A stretch of 64,000 bases of DNA from Ga0077555 sp033764055 (GCA_033764055.1 JANRJI010000037.1:114918-178917); one strand, 5' to 3'. Counted from the stretch's first letter, positions 32,977 to 42,707 are shown. Notes: a model not told the origin generated them from the letters alone. Program-made: numbers and translations.

Positions 32977-35802
32977 GTGAGCGACGAGCCGCACATTGAC
33001 CTCTCTCCCTCTTCGGGCGACGAGGTCAAGACGACGACATGCTACATGTGTGCCTGCCGGTGCGGAATTAAGGTTCACCTCAAGGATGGACGGGTCCGCT
33101 ACATCGAGGGCAACCGTGACCACCCGGTCAATCGCGGCGTGATCTGCGGCAAGGGCGCGGCCGGCATCATGCAGCACTACGCGCCGTCGCGCCTGCGCAC
33201 GCCGTTGCTGCGCGTCGGCCCCCGCGGCTCGGGCGAGTTCAAGGAGATCGGCTGGGAGGAGGCGCTCGGCATCGCCACGGGCTGGCTTTCCCGGATCCGG
33301 ACGACCGATCCGCGAAAGCTCGCGTTCTTCACCGGCCGCGACCAGTCCCAGTCGCTGACGGGCTGGTGGGCGATGCAGTTCGGCACGCCGAACTTCGCCG
33401 CGCACGGCGGCTTCTGCTCGGTCAACATGGCGGCAGCCGGCCTCTACACCTTCGGCGGCTCGTTCTGGGAATTCGGCGAGCCCGACTGGGAGCACGCCAA
33501 GTACTTCCTGATGCTCGGCGTCGCCGAGGACCATGCGTCGAACCCGATCAAGATCGGGCTCGGCAAGCTCAAGGAGCGCGGCGCCAAGGTCGTGGTCGTC
33601 AACCCCGTGCGCACAGGCTACGGCGCCATCGCGGACGAGTGGGTCGGCATCCGGCCCGGCACGGACGGCCTGCTGGTCGGCGCGCTGATCCACGAGCTGC
33701 TCGCGCGCCAGCGCATCGATCTCGACTATCTCGTGCGCTACACCAACGCCCCGGCCCTCGTCATCGAGAGCCCGGGGGCTGCCGACGAAGGTCTCCTGGC
33801 ACGCAACGAGAAGGGTGAGGTGCTGGTCAAGGATCGGCGCACGGGCGCCCTCGTTGCGATCGACACGCCGGATCTCGCGCCAGTTCTGCAGGGTGAGGTG
33901 ACACTCGCCGACGGCCGCAAGGCGCGCCCCGTTTTCGAGCTGCTGGTCCGCCGTTTCCTGGCGCCGGAGTATGCGGCGGACGCGGTGGCCCATCGCACCG
34001 GCATCGAGGCGGAGCGCATCCGCCGGATCGCATCCGAGCTGATCGAGGCGGCCTTCGACAAGCAGATCGTGGTGGAGCAGGACTGGACCGACTGGCACGG
34101 CCGGCGACACGAGAGGATGGTTGGACGGCCGGTCGCCTTCCACGCCATGCGCGGCATCTCGGCCCACGCCAACGGCTTCCAGACCTGCCGCCTGCTGCAC
34201 ATCCTGCAGATGCTGCTCGGCGCCATCGAGACGCCTGGCTCATTCCGCATCAAGCCGCCCTATCCGAAGTCCATCCCGCCGCGCATCAAGCCCCGTGGCA
34301 AGCCGGGCGAGGCCAAGGCCAACACGCCGCTGCCCGGCCCCCAGCTCGGCTTCGTCACCGGCCCGGACGACCTGCTCGTCGACGACAAGGGCGCGCCCCA
34401 GCGCATCGACAAGGCGTACTCGTGGGATGCGCCGATCGCGGCGCACGGCCTGATGCACATGGTCATCACCAACGCGGCCAAGGGCGACCCCTACCCCGTC
34501 GACACCCTGTTCATGTACATGGCCAACATGAGCTGGAACTCGTCGATGAATGTGCCGGCGGTGATGGAGCACCTGACGGCGGTCGACGAGAAGACCGGCG
34601 AGTACAAGATACCTCGGATCATCTACTCCGACGCCTATTTCTCGGAGATGGTGCCCTATGCGGATCTGATCCTGCCGGACACGACCTATCTCGAGCGGTG
34701 GGATTGCATCTCGCTGCTCGACCGGCCGATCTCGGATGCGGATGGGCCGGCCGACGCCATCCGTCATCCGGTAGTCAAGCCCGACCGTGACGTGCGCCCG
34801 TTCCAGGACGTGCTGATCGACCTCGGCTGGCGCCTCGGATTGCCGGCGCTGACAGCGGCCGACGGCTCACGCAAATTCCCAGGCGGCTATGCCGATTACA
34901 TAGTCAACCACGAGCGCGGTCCCGGCGTCGGGCCGCTTGCCGGCTGGCGCGGCAAGGACGGCGACAGCTTCGGCAAGGGCGAGCCCAATCCGAGACAGCT
35001 CGAGCGTTACATCGCCAACGGCGGCTTCCATCATCATCAGCTCGCGCCCGAGCAGCGCTACATGAAATTCGCCAACCGCGCCTACATGGAGTGGGCACAC
35101 TCCAAGGGCTTCCTCGAGAGCATGGACCGGCTGGTGATGCAGCTCTATTGCGAGCCGCTGCAGCGGTTCCGGTTGGCGGCCAACGGACATGGCGCTGTGC
35201 TGCCGCCGGAGACGCATCGGGCGCGGATCGCCACCTACTTCGACCCGCTGCCCACATGGTACGAGCCGTTCGAGGGCCAAGCCGTGGACGTGGCGAGCTT
35301 CCCCATGCATGCCATCACGCAGCGACCGATGCACATGTATCACTCTTGGGGATCGCAGAACGCGTGGCTGCGCCAGATCACGGCAGCCAACCGGCTCTAC
35401 ATGGCGCGGGCCAGAGGCTCGGCGCTGGGCATCGGCGACGACGATTGGGTATGGATCAGTAGCCATCAGGGCCGCGTCAAGGCGCAGGTCAAGCTGATGG
35501 AGGGCGTCAACCCGGACACCGTCTGGACCTGGAACGCCATCGGCAAGCGAGCGGGCGCCTGGGCGCTCGACAAGGACGCGCCGGAGGCGACCCGTGGCTT
35601 CCTGCTCAACCACCTGATCGGAGAGCTGCTGCCGGAGCGCGAGGGCGGCTACCGGTTCTCGAACAGCGACCCCGTCACCGGACAGGCCGCCTGGTACGAC
35701 CTGCGCGTGCGCATCGAGAAGGCCGACGGGGAGCCGCCCGGCACGAGCCCCCGTTTCGAGCCGCTGAGGGCGCCTGGGCGTGTCAGGAGTGCAGGTCGAT
35801 GA
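32977..35802 (+). CDS. soeA: Sulfite dehydrogenase (quinone), molybdopterin subunit SoeA
   Basis: This roughly 940-residue DMSO-reductase-family protein best fits SoeA, the catalytic subunit of cytoplasmic sulfite:quinone oxidoreductase. The 4Fe-4S site reads CYMCACRCG near the N-terminus with the fourth Cys in GVICGKGAAG. The bis-MGD pocket has GGFCSVNMAAAG, and the C-terminal domain has MHMYHSWGSQNAWLRQI. There is no twin-arginine signal, as expected for a cytoplasmic enzyme. Start is uncertain: GTG 32977, GTG 32941 (GGAA upstream) and TTG 32911 are all in frame. It is divergent from soxA and overlaps soeB by four bases. Confidence 0.88.
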   Translation: MSDEPHIDLSPSSGDEVKTTTCYMCACRCGIKVHLKDGRVRYIEGNRDHPVNRGVICGKGAAGIMQHYAPSRLRTPLLRVGPRGSGEFKEIGWEEALGIATGWLSRIRTTDPRKLAFFTGRDQSQSLTGWWAMQFGTPNFAAHGGFCSVNMAAAGLYTFGGSFWEFGEPDWEHAKYFLMLGVAEDHASNPIKIGLGKLKERGAKVVVVNPVRTGYGAIADEWVGIRPGTDGLLVGALIHELLARQRIDLDYLVRYTNAPALVIESPGAADEGLLARNEKGEVLVKDRRTGALVAIDTPDLAPVLQGEVTLADGRKARPVFELLVRRFLAPEYAADAVAHRTGIEAERIRRIASELIEAAFDKQIVVEQDWTDWHGRRHERMVGRPVAFHAMRGISAHANGFQTCRLLHILQMLLGAIETPGSFRIKPPYPKSIPPRIKPRGKPGEAKANTPLPGPQLGFVTGPDDLLVDDKGAPQRIDKAYSWDAPIAAHGLMHMVITNAAKGDPYPVDTLFMYMANMSWNSSMNVPAVMEHLTAVDEKTGEYKIPRIIYSDAYFSEMVPYADLILPDTTYLERWDCISLLDRPISDADGPADAIRHPVVKPDRDVRPFQDVLIDLGWRLGLPALTAADGSRKFPGGYADYIVNHERGPGVGPLAGWRGKDGDSFGKGEPNPRQLERYIANGGFHHHQLAPEQRYMKFANRAYMEWAHSKGFLESMDRLVMQLYCEPLQRFRLAANGHGAVLPPETHRARIATYFDPLPTWYEPFEGQAVDVASFPMHAITQRPMHMYHSWGSQNAWLRQITAANRLYMARARGSALGIGDDDWVWISSHQGRVKAQVKLMEGVNPDTVWTWNAIGKRAGAWALDKDAPEATRGFLLNHLIGELLPEREGGYRFSNSDPVTGQAAWYDLRVRIEKADGEPPGTSPRFEPLRAPGRVRSAGR

Positions 35803-36551
35803 CAGCCCTTCCCGCCGCAACCAGCAGAAAGCTCGGCCTCGTCATCGATCGCGACACGTGCGTCGGGTGCCAGGCCTGCGCGACGAGCTGCAAGGAATGG
35901 AACACGCAGGGCTACTCCGCCCCGCTTTCCGACGAGCAGCCGTACGGCGCCGATCCGCATGGTGCTTGGCTCAACCGGGTGCACAGCTACGAGGCGGGCG
36001 ATGGCGCTGCGAGCCGCACCGTCAACTTCCCGCGCTCGTGCCTGCACTGCGAGACGCCGGCCTGCGTGACGGTCTGTCCGACGGGCGCCTCCTACAAGCG
36101 GGCCGCGGATGGCATCGTGCTCGTCGACCCGGACACGTGCATTGGCTGCAAGCTTTGCTCGTGGGCCTGTCCCTATGGGGCACGCGAGTACGACTACTCG
36201 CACGGCGTGATGAAGAAGTGCACGCTGTGTGTCGACCGCATCTACAACGAAAGCCTGCCGGTCGAGGATCGTCAGCCCGCGTGCGTGCGCGCCTGCCCGA
36301 CCGGTGCGCGCCATTTCGGCGACCTCGGCGACAAGGAGAGCGTGGTCTCCAAGCTGGTCGCTGCGCGCGGCGGCTATGACCTGCTGCCCGAGATGGGCTT
36401 CAAGCCGACGAACAAATACCTGCCGCCGCGCAAGCCCCGCAGCGAGCTGGCCGATGCTGGCAGACTGGCAACCGCCGAGCCGGTGGCAAAGCCGGACGGC
36501 TCGGCCACTGAGCGGCTGTTCGCGTGGGTGGACAAGGTTCTGTCGGCTTGA
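35799..36551 (+). CDS. soeB: Sulfite dehydrogenase iron-sulfur subunit SoeB
   Basis: A 250-residue ferredoxin-type electron-transfer subunit with four 4Fe-4S clusters: CVGCQACATSCKEW, CLHCETPACVTVCPTG, CIGCKLCSWACPYG and CTLCV...CVRACPTG. It carries electrons from SoeA to a membrane anchor. ATG 35799 overlaps the soeA stop. The third gene of the usual set, the NrfD-like anchor soeC, is not found next to it: the following gene is on the other strand and unrelated. The C-terminal 45 residues (after KPTNKYLPPRKPR) may contact the missing anchor. Confidence 0.92.
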   Translation: MTALPAATSRKLGLVIDRDTCVGCQACATSCKEWNTQGYSAPLSDEQPYGADPHGAWLNRVHSYEAGDGAASRTVNFPRSCLHCETPACVTVCPTGASYKRAADGIVLVDPDTCIGCKLCSWACPYGAREYDYSHGVMKKCTLCVDRIYNESLPVEDRQPACVRACPTGARHFGDLGDKESVVSKLVAARGGYDLLPEMGFKPTNKYLPPRKPRSELADAGRLATAEPVAKPDGSATERLFAWVDKVLSA

Positions 36552-36594
36552 TCCGGCGAGTGAGGCGAGACGCGGGGGATACGCGGGCTGCCGA

Positions 36595-37209
36595 CTATAG
36601 CCTCGGCAGCAGGCCGACCACCTTCCAGTCGCTTCCGGTGAAGGCCATCTCGACGGTCACGTCGTGCTCGGCGGCCGCCGGATCGCGGGCGATGTCGACC
36701 GCGATGCTGAGCGGACCCGTCACGGCGTAGCGCTTGATGTTCTCGAGGCCGAGCTTCCTGGGACCGGAGGGCGCCGTCTCCGGGCGGGCCGGCGGCTTGC
36801 CTGTGACGTCCTCGACGACCACTGGCCGCGGGGCCGTGCCCGACCGCATCGCGCGGCGCAGATCGCTGCCCTTGCGCACGATGTCGATGACGTTGGCCGG
36901 CGTGAACATGGTATCGACCGCCGCCTCGACCAGCTTGCCGCCGACGTTGCCCTTCAACTGGCCGGCGATTGCCGCACCGATGGCTCCGGTCTTGCCCCTC
37001 AGGTCCTCGACGCGCCGCTCCATTTCGGCGGCGAGCAGGGGCTTTGCCCGCTCGCGGACCTTGATGAAATCTATCTTTCGCTCGAGAGCCGCCGGATCAT
37101 TGGCCTCGATCGCTGCCCTGACCTGGCGCGCGGACCATGCGGGCCATGCGACGTAGAAGCCGCCGAGGGCGAGGATCAGCATCACCACCAGAGCTACAGA
37201 TCGCCGCAT
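36595..37209 (-). CDS. DUF2939 family membrane-anchored protein
   Basis: A 204-residue protein with an N-terminal anchor or signal (VALVVMLILALGGFYVAW) followed by ARQVRAAIEANDPAALERKIDF, the characteristic DUF2939 opening. The rest is periplasmic, with a final beta segment VEMAFTGSDWKVVGLLP. The function of the family is unknown. It faces soeB with 43 bases between the stops. Confidence 0.85.
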   Translation of the reverse strand: MRRSVALVVMLILALGGFYVAWPAWSARQVRAAIEANDPAALERKIDFIKVRERAKPLLAAEMERRVEDLRGKTGAIGAAIAGQLKGNVGGKLVEAAVDTMFTPANVIDIVRKGSDLRRAMRSGTAPRPVVVEDVTGKPPARPETAPSGPRKLGLENIKRYAVTGPLSIAVDIARDPAAAEHDVTVEMAFTGSDWKVVGLLPRL

Positions 37210-37268
37210 CGCGTCCTCCTGCTGGCCGAGTCAGTCGACGGCTACGTTTGGCAAGACTTCTTGCTGCG

Positions 37269-37568
37269 CTACTTCGGCACGCAGCCGGCGAGCTGCTGGT
37301 CCCGCTTCTGGGCCTCGGATTTCCAGAGGTCCGGCGGCACGCCCTGGCACCACTTGGCGTGCGCCGCCAGATCCTTGTGCCACGCATCGCCCGTGAAGCC
37401 GCACTTCTTGGCCTCGTTGATCTGCTGCTGCCGCACGGCCATCTTGGCATACCACTCGCAGTTGGCCTGGGCCGCGGCGGTGGAAGGGCCCACTGCGGCA
37501 AGTGCCGCGGACAACGCCAGGGACAGCGTGGCGACAGACGTCCTGGACGTCTTGTATCCGTTGGGCAT
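37269..37568 (-). CDS. Small secreted four-cysteine protein
   Basis: About 99 residues from ATG 37568 (GGAGG 11 bases upstream; ATG 37586 is an alternative). A Sec signal peptide (VATLSLALSAALAAVGPSTAAAQA) precedes a 60-residue mature region with four Cys (NCEWY, KKCGF, AKWCQG, AGCVPK) that probably forms two disulfides, and many charged residues. I do not recognise a named family. It lies upstream of the DUF2939 gene on the same strand, 59 bases away. Confidence 0.7.
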   Translation of the reverse strand: MPNGYKTSRTSVATLSLALSAALAAVGPSTAAAQANCEWYAKMAVRQQQINEAKKCGFTGDAWHKDLAAHAKWCQGVPPDLWKSEAQKRDQQLAGCVPK

Positions 37569-37788
37569 GTCCCTATCGACCTCCATGCGCGGCGTGGGCG
37601 ACGGCCGCAATCCCGGCAGATTGCCCAGGAACTGTGACGAGACAAGGTGACGAGAGAGCCCTGCGACGGCCGCGCGCACCTCTCCCACCTCGGCCTTATA
37701 GCGGTCGGGGACTGAACCCTTCCTGAACAGGCCCCTCGCCGTCGGCCACCGGCGCCGGCCGACCGGCGCACATGGGGCACGGGACGGC

Positions 37789-39069
37789 GTGCATGAGCCT
37801 CTTGCCCAAACCGGTCGGGACGCTACTGTGCGCGCGTCGAAATGGGGAGTGCGGAAAATTACGGACCGGAACAGCGTCAGTTGGCGCAATCTTTTTCTCC
37901 TGGCATGCTGCCAGGCGGTGGGGCAGGCGGCAAACACGTCGATGTTCGCCGCGACGGCGCTTTCGGTGGTGACGTTCTACCCAAATCGTGATCTCGCGAC
38001 GCTGCCGGTGACGCTGCAGCACGTCGGTGTGATGCTGTCGGTGTTTCCGGCGGCACTACTGATGCAGCGAGTCGGGCGGTCGATCGGCTTCCGGGTCGGC
38101 TCGGTGATCGGCATGCTCGGCTCGGTTCTCGTCGGGCTGGGTCTCTACCATGCGAGCTTTCCCCTCATGTGCCTCGGCGGGCTGGTGCACGGCTACGCTG
38201 TCGCCAACCTGCAGATGTACCGGTTCGCGGCAACCGAGCTGGTGCCGTCGTCATACACGGCGAAGGCGATTTCCTGGGTGACCGCGGGAGGCGTCGTCGC
38301 CGGGATCATCGGACCGAGCATGGTTCGATGGACACACGACCAGTGGGTGCCGACCTACCTCGCGACGTATGCCGGCATGGTGGGGATCCATGTCGTGGTG
38401 TTCACGATCATGGCCTTCATCAGGTTTCCGCCGGCCACGTCGAGCCCGGCACCGGGTGGTGCCGTCTCAAGTCCGGTGCCACCGCCCCGTCCGCTGCTCG
38501 AGATCGCCGCCCAGCCCCTGTTCATCGTGGCGGTCGTCTCGGGCATGGCGGCATTCGGCACGATGTCGCTCCTGATGGGCGCCTCGCCGCTCGCCATCGT
38601 CGCGTGCGGCCACGCTCACACCGAAGCCCACTGGGTCATCTTCCTGCACGTCATGGGGATGTTCGTGCCGTCCTTCTTTACGGGCAGTCTCATCGCCCGA
38701 TTCGGCGTCCTCCAGATCATGATGCTCGGGATCGTCATCTTCTTGATCGGCATCGCGGCGGGGCTCGCCGGGCTCTCGGAATGGAACTTCCGCATCGCGC
38801 TGATGCTCAACGGCATCGGCTGGAACTTCCTGTTCGTCGGGGCTACGACGCTGGTCACGCGGACGTATCGCCCGAACGAGCGTGGTAAGGTCCAGGCGCT
38901 CAACGATTTCCTGGTCTTCGGAACGACGGCGTCGGCAAGCTTTCTCGCCGGCATCCTGCAGGAGCGCCTCGGCTGGTTCCCGCTCAACTGGTTCTCGGTG
39001 GCCCTGGTCGCGACCGCAATCTGCGCCGTCGGGTGGCAGTGGACGCGGCGGCATGCAACGCCGGCATGA
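37789..39069 (+). CDS. MFS transporter
   Basis: A 426-residue major facilitator protein with 12 predicted helices, the loop 2-3 motif as LLMQRVGRSIGFRVG, and a central Pro/Ser-rich cytosolic loop (FPPATSSPAPGG). It resembles the YfcJ/NNP-like group of small-molecule efflux or uptake carriers; substrate unknown. The frame begins at GTG 37789; GTG 37831 or 37849 may be the true start, since helix 1 begins near residue 33. Confidence 0.87.
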   Translation: MHEPLAQTGRDATVRASKWGVRKITDRNSVSWRNLFLLACCQAVGQAANTSMFAATALSVVTFYPNRDLATLPVTLQHVGVMLSVFPAALLMQRVGRSIGFRVGSVIGMLGSVLVGLGLYHASFPLMCLGGLVHGYAVANLQMYRFAATELVPSSYTAKAISWVTAGGVVAGIIGPSMVRWTHDQWVPTYLATYAGMVGIHVVVFTIMAFIRFPPATSSPAPGGAVSSPVPPPRPLLEIAAQPLFIVAVVSGMAAFGTMSLLMGASPLAIVACGHAHTEAHWVIFLHVMGMFVPSFFTGSLIARFGVLQIMMLGIVIFLIGIAAGLAGLSEWNFRIALMLNGIGWNFLFVGATTLVTRTYRPNERGKVQALNDFLVFGTTASASFLAGILQERLGWFPLNWFSVALVATAICAVGWQWTRRHATPA

Positions 39070-39268
39070 AGGCGCTGGCCCGAGGCTCGAGCATGCCCGG
39101 CTGTCTGCCGCGTCGCCGCGCGAGGGGCTGACCAGATCTCCCGGCGCGACAGGTGCTCCGACAAAAAGCAGAGGCGGACGCCGAGCTCGGCGTTATCTTC
39201 GGGACGCGTGAAACGCTGAACCCGTCGAGGCCGGTCTCGAGCCGGCCACTCCAATCGAAGGACATCGC

Positions 39269-39814
39269 ATGGCCCGCGTCCCTATCCTGCAATCCCCCGA
39301 CGAATTGACCGGCGAGGCGCGCCGCATCGCAGAAGCGATCGTAGGAACCCGCAAATCGCTGGAAGGCCCCTTCTCCGTCTGGATGCATGCGCCGGAATGG
39401 GCCGAGCGTGTCGCCCATCTCGGCACGCTGGTCCGCTGGGAAGGTACGCTGGAGTTGCGGATTCGCACCCTCGCAGCACTGGTCGTCGGCCGTCACTTCC
39501 AGGCCCAATACGTCTGGGGCATCCAGGGCGTGATCGGTGCGGAGCGGAACGTCCCTCGGTCGACGATCGACGCGATTCGTGACGATCGCTCCGATGGTAT
39601 TCCGCCCGACGACCTGCAGATCATCGACTTCACGCGGCAGCTCTTGCGCAAGAACCGGGTGGACGAGCCTCTGGCACAGGCGGTCATGTCGCGCCTGGGA
39701 CCCGACCAGTATGTGCAATTGACGACCTGCATCGGCTACTACGCGATGCTGGCGATGACGGTGAACGCGGTCGAGCTGCCGCCGAATCCGAAGCACGAGG
39801 CCTTGAAGGCCTGA
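39269..39814 (+). CDS. Carboxymuconolactone decarboxylase (CMD) family protein
   Basis: A 181-residue all-helical AhpD/CMD-like protein. Helices TLELRIRTLAALVVGRHFQAQ and GIPPDDLQIIDFTRQLLR fit the family core, but the peroxidase-type CxxC is absent (the place reads GRHFQAQYVWG), so it is unlikely to be an alkylhydroperoxidase. It may be a decarboxylase-like or ring-cleavage-related enzyme. The gene is monocistronic, converging on the nucleotidyltransferase gene. Confidence 0.85.
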   Translation: MARVPILQSPDELTGEARRIAEAIVGTRKSLEGPFSVWMHAPEWAERVAHLGTLVRWEGTLELRIRTLAALVVGRHFQAQYVWGIQGVIGAERNVPRSTIDAIRDDRSDGIPPDDLQIIDFTRQLLRKNRVDEPLAQAVMSRLGPDQYVQLTTCIGYYAMLAMTVNAVELPPNPKHEALKA

Positions 39815-39856
39815 CTGGAGCGGGCCAGGCATCAGGCGCGCGGCCGGCAACCGAAA

Positions 39857-41011
39857 CTACCCCTGTTGCCGGGCCCGGATCTCCGACGACGACGTGTCCA
39901 GGCGGAAGCGGTGCTCGGATATCCCGGTGAACAGATCGGCGAAGCGCTTGGGCACCGGGATGTCGCTGAGGGCGCGGAGGCGCCCTGCGGCATCGATCCT
40001 CGCGGCCACCAGAAATGTGTTGCCGGCGGCGCCGATCTCCTCGAGCGCGCCGTGCATCCTGAGCTCGTCTCCGCCATAGTACTTCGGCGCGATCAGCCGC
40101 TCTGCCGTGTCCGCCCCGATCACGAACGTCGTCCTCGGGAAGAGCCGTGATTTCTCCAGGAACGTCGGCGCACGGGTGAGCTCGACCGGTGCCTTCCACG
40201 CGAATTGCGTGATCCGCCGTCGCACGATATCGCCCGCCAGCGGCGGCTTGTCGACGTTGGTGACGGAAATCTCGAACGCCAGAGGCTCTTGCCGCAACTC
40301 CTCGGCCACGCGCGCCAGCATCACGTGACCCGCATGCACCGGATTGAAAGACCCCGGCAGCAACACGGGCGCCGGCGGCGCCGCCAGCATCACCTGTCCG
40401 TCGGGTTGCACGGTGACGCGATCCAACCCTCCCGCCACGAGCCGGCTGATGGTGTCGCCGCCGGCCACCGTCTCGAGAAACGGCTCATCTGGATCGAGCA
40501 GGCTGCTGGGAGACGGCGCGGCGACCGCACAGGCGCGTGCGAGCGAAAGCATGATGGCGCGCGCGACGAGAGCCTCCTCGCCCGAGCGGTCGCGTCGGCC
40601 TTTGGCCAGCGTGCCCGTGCAGTGCGATATGCCGTCGGCGGCAGCAACGGCGACGTGGAACCGGTGCTCCCCCTTGCGGGGGCGATCGCTCACCAGGGCT
40701 GCCGTCGCCCCAAGGCCGACGACGTCGCTGCCGGTGGGGACGAGCCGTGCCGCGCGGGCCTGGGCGCGCGCCGCCATCGCGATCGCCGTCTCGGCACTGC
40801 AGGCCTGGCTCGGGGCGTAGCCGAGAAACGACTCGAGGGCCTGCGTGTCGTAGGGAACCTGCGCCTCGACCAGGAGCCGCGAGCCGCCGGGGACGCGCAA
40901 AAGCTCGCCGATGGCGCCGCTTCCCCCGCCGGTGATCGCCAGGGCGGCCTTACGGCCGGAGGCATGCAGCGCGGCAACGAGGTGCGGCCAAGCAGCGTCC
41001 GACGGGGGCAT
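39857..41011 (-). CDS. Fusion of CinA-like and nicotinate-nucleotide-adenylyltransferase-like domains
   Basis: A 384-residue protein. Residues 1-165 resemble the CinA C-terminal (nicotinamide-nucleotide amidase) fold, with LAITGGGSGAIGELLRVPGGS and PYDTQALESFLG. Residues 215-384 are a nucleotidyltransferase: LLPGSFNPVHAGHVML contains the ATP-binding HxGH, and SSSEIRARQQ near the end replaces the ISSTxxR motif. The combination suggests NAD-related pyridine nucleotide chemistry, but both halves are divergent and could act on another nucleotide. ATG 41011 was chosen; longer readings upstream are shadows of the divergent region. Confidence 0.8.
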   Translation of the reverse strand: MPPSDAAWPHLVAALHASGRKAALAITGGGSGAIGELLRVPGGSRLLVEAQVPYDTQALESFLGYAPSQACSAETAIAMAARAQARAARLVPTGSDVVGLGATAALVSDRPRKGEHRFHVAVAAADGISHCTGTLAKGRRDRSGEEALVARAIMLSLARACAVAAPSPSSLLDPDEPFLETVAGGDTISRLVAGGLDRVTVQPDGQVMLAAPPAPVLLPGSFNPVHAGHVMLARVAEELRQEPLAFEISVTNVDKPPLAGDIVRRRITQFAWKAPVELTRAPTFLEKSRLFPRTTFVIGADTAERLIAPKYYGGDELRMHGALEEIGAAGNTFLVAARIDAAGRLRALSDIPVPKRFADLFTGISEHRFRLDTSSSEIRARQQG

Positions 41012-41362
41012 GGCGAGATCCGAGCTGAGAGCCTGGGCGATGGTGGAAAACAATGCGCAGGGTGTCAACCGCACGTCAGCACGGCTGCATGTTGAATCCC
41101 GGAAGTCGTATCTCAGGGCTGTCGGCAAGTCGTCTGTCCGCCTTCGATCGTCGGAGGCCTGGCCGCGGCCTGCGGCCGACGTCGCCACCGGGTCGGGGCT
41201 CCCCCGCGACGCGGAGCGGCTGTCACGCCTCGAGGGGCCGCGGCACTTGCGGCTGATGCGACGCGCCGGCAATCCGGTTCCGAGCCTTGAGCTGTCGACC
41301 CTGGGACCATAGTGTGGCGCCTCGACCCGCCATCCCGCGACCGGCAGAGCGACGTCCCTCCG
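41012..41362. other. Divergent intergenic region
   Basis: About 350 bases between the CinA-like fusion gene (leftward) and an MFS gene (rightward). It must hold both promoters. I could not identify a convincing -35/-10 pair, operator or RNA gene in it. Confidence 0.4.
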
Positions 41363-42658
41363 ATGCAGTCCACAGACCAGCGCCCCATCGGAGCCCGGGG
41401 GGGCGGTTACCGCCGCGGGCTCATCATCGTCGCGACCCTCGCGATCGCCTACGTAGCAAGCCACTTCTTCAGGGCCTCCAACGTCACCATCGGCCTCGAT
41501 CTGATGCGCGATCTTGGAATCGGGCCGCAGGCGCTCGGCGGGCTCACCGGAGCCTTCTTCTTCGGCTTTGCCGCTATGCAGATCCCCTGCGGCTTCTTCT
41601 TCGACCGATTCGGCCCACGCAAGACCGTCGTCGGCATGCTGATCCTGGCGACCATCGGCGGCGCGATCTTCACCGTGGCGCCGACATGGCCGATACTGGT
41701 CGCAGGACGCGTGCTCATGGGCGCCGGCTTCGGCGTCATGCTGATCGGCAGCATGGTGGTGATCTCGCGCTGGTTCCCGCCGGACCGCTTCTCCACGCTT
41801 GCAGCCATGGTTCTTTCGATCGGGTTGCTCGGCAATCTCGCCGCCACGACGCCGCTCGCTTGGGCGTCCGAGGCGGTCGGATGGCGTGTCGTGTTCGCTG
41901 CCGCGGTCGTTTTCACTGCGCTCGCCACCATCGCCGTCTGGCTGATCGTGCGCGACGCGCCACCGGGACACCCCTTTCTGACACGGCCCCCGGAAACGCC
42001 GCGTCAGTTGCTTCGAGGGCTGGCCGAGGTGCTGAGCGAGCCCCGCCTGAGGCCGATCCTGGCGCTCAACTTCTGCAACTACGCTTGCACCTTCACCGTG
42101 CAGGGGTTGTGGGGTGGTCCCTACCTGAGGGAGGTGCATGGCCTGAGCCCCATTGCAGCCGGCAATGTCCTCCTCGCTGCCGTCGTGGCCTACCAGTTCG
42201 GAATGGTCGTCCTCGGGCCGCTCGACCGGCGCCTCGACACGCGCAAATGGATTGCAGTCGGCGGGAGTCTGGCAATCGTTACCCTACTCGGAATCCTGGC
42301 GCTCGTGCCGCAGCCTCCGGTATGGGTGCCGGTCGCTGCCATCTGCTGCATCGGTTTCGTCAGCGCCTCGAGCACCATGGTGATGACGCACGGCCGCGGC
42401 ATCTTTCCCGACCACCTGATTGGCCGCGGCATGGCCACCATGAACACTGCCGTCATGCTCGGCGTCGCCTGCATGCAGTCGCTGTCAGGGATCATTGTCG
42501 GTGCCTTCGATCCGCTGCCGGACGGCGCCCGCACGGAGACGGCCTATCGTGTGCTCTTCGCCGTGCTCACGGTCGTGCTGAGTGTCGCGGTGGCAATCTA
42601 CAGCCGCTCCCAGGACGTGAAGCCGAGCGACGAGATGCGGGCGCGGGCCACGGGGTGA
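41363..42658 (+). CDS. MFS transporter
   Basis: A 431-residue major facilitator protein with 12 helices. The conserved loop 2-3 motif is FDRFGPRKT, and helix 4-5 shows GRVLMGAGFGVMLIGSMVVISRWFPPDRFST, a hallmark of the sugar-phosphate/nitrate-like or MFS_1 group. Substrate unknown. ATG 41363 (MQSTDQ) was preferred to the upstream start at 41312 because the first helix begins at about residue 20. It converges with the MFS gene at 42708. Confidence 0.9.
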   Translation: MQSTDQRPIGARGGGYRRGLIIVATLAIAYVASHFFRASNVTIGLDLMRDLGIGPQALGGLTGAFFFGFAAMQIPCGFFFDRFGPRKTVVGMLILATIGGAIFTVAPTWPILVAGRVLMGAGFGVMLIGSMVVISRWFPPDRFSTLAAMVLSIGLLGNLAATTPLAWASEAVGWRVVFAAAVVFTALATIAVWLIVRDAPPGHPFLTRPPETPRQLLRGLAEVLSEPRLRPILALNFCNYACTFTVQGLWGGPYLREVHGLSPIAAGNVLLAAVVAYQFGMVVLGPLDRRLDTRKWIAVGGSLAIVTLLGILALVPQPPVWVPVAAICCIGFVSASSTMVMTHGRGIFPDHLIGRGMATMNTAVMLGVACMQSLSGIIVGAFDPLPDGARTETAYRVLFAVLTVVLSVAVAIYSRSQDVKPSDEMRARATG

Positions 42659-42707
42659 GGCGATCCGCGCGTATGGCTGCTGGAAGGGGTGTCGAAGAGA
42701 CGGATGC

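Noticed and set aside
32953..34200. 415-residue minus-strand ORF
   Set aside because: Shadow of soeA; no recognisable motifs.
32911..35802. SoeA as a selenocysteine formate dehydrogenase
   Set aside because: No in-frame UGA exists in the gene and the pocket sequence GGFCSVNMAAAG, with an NrfD-free SoeB partner, fits sulfite dehydrogenase better.
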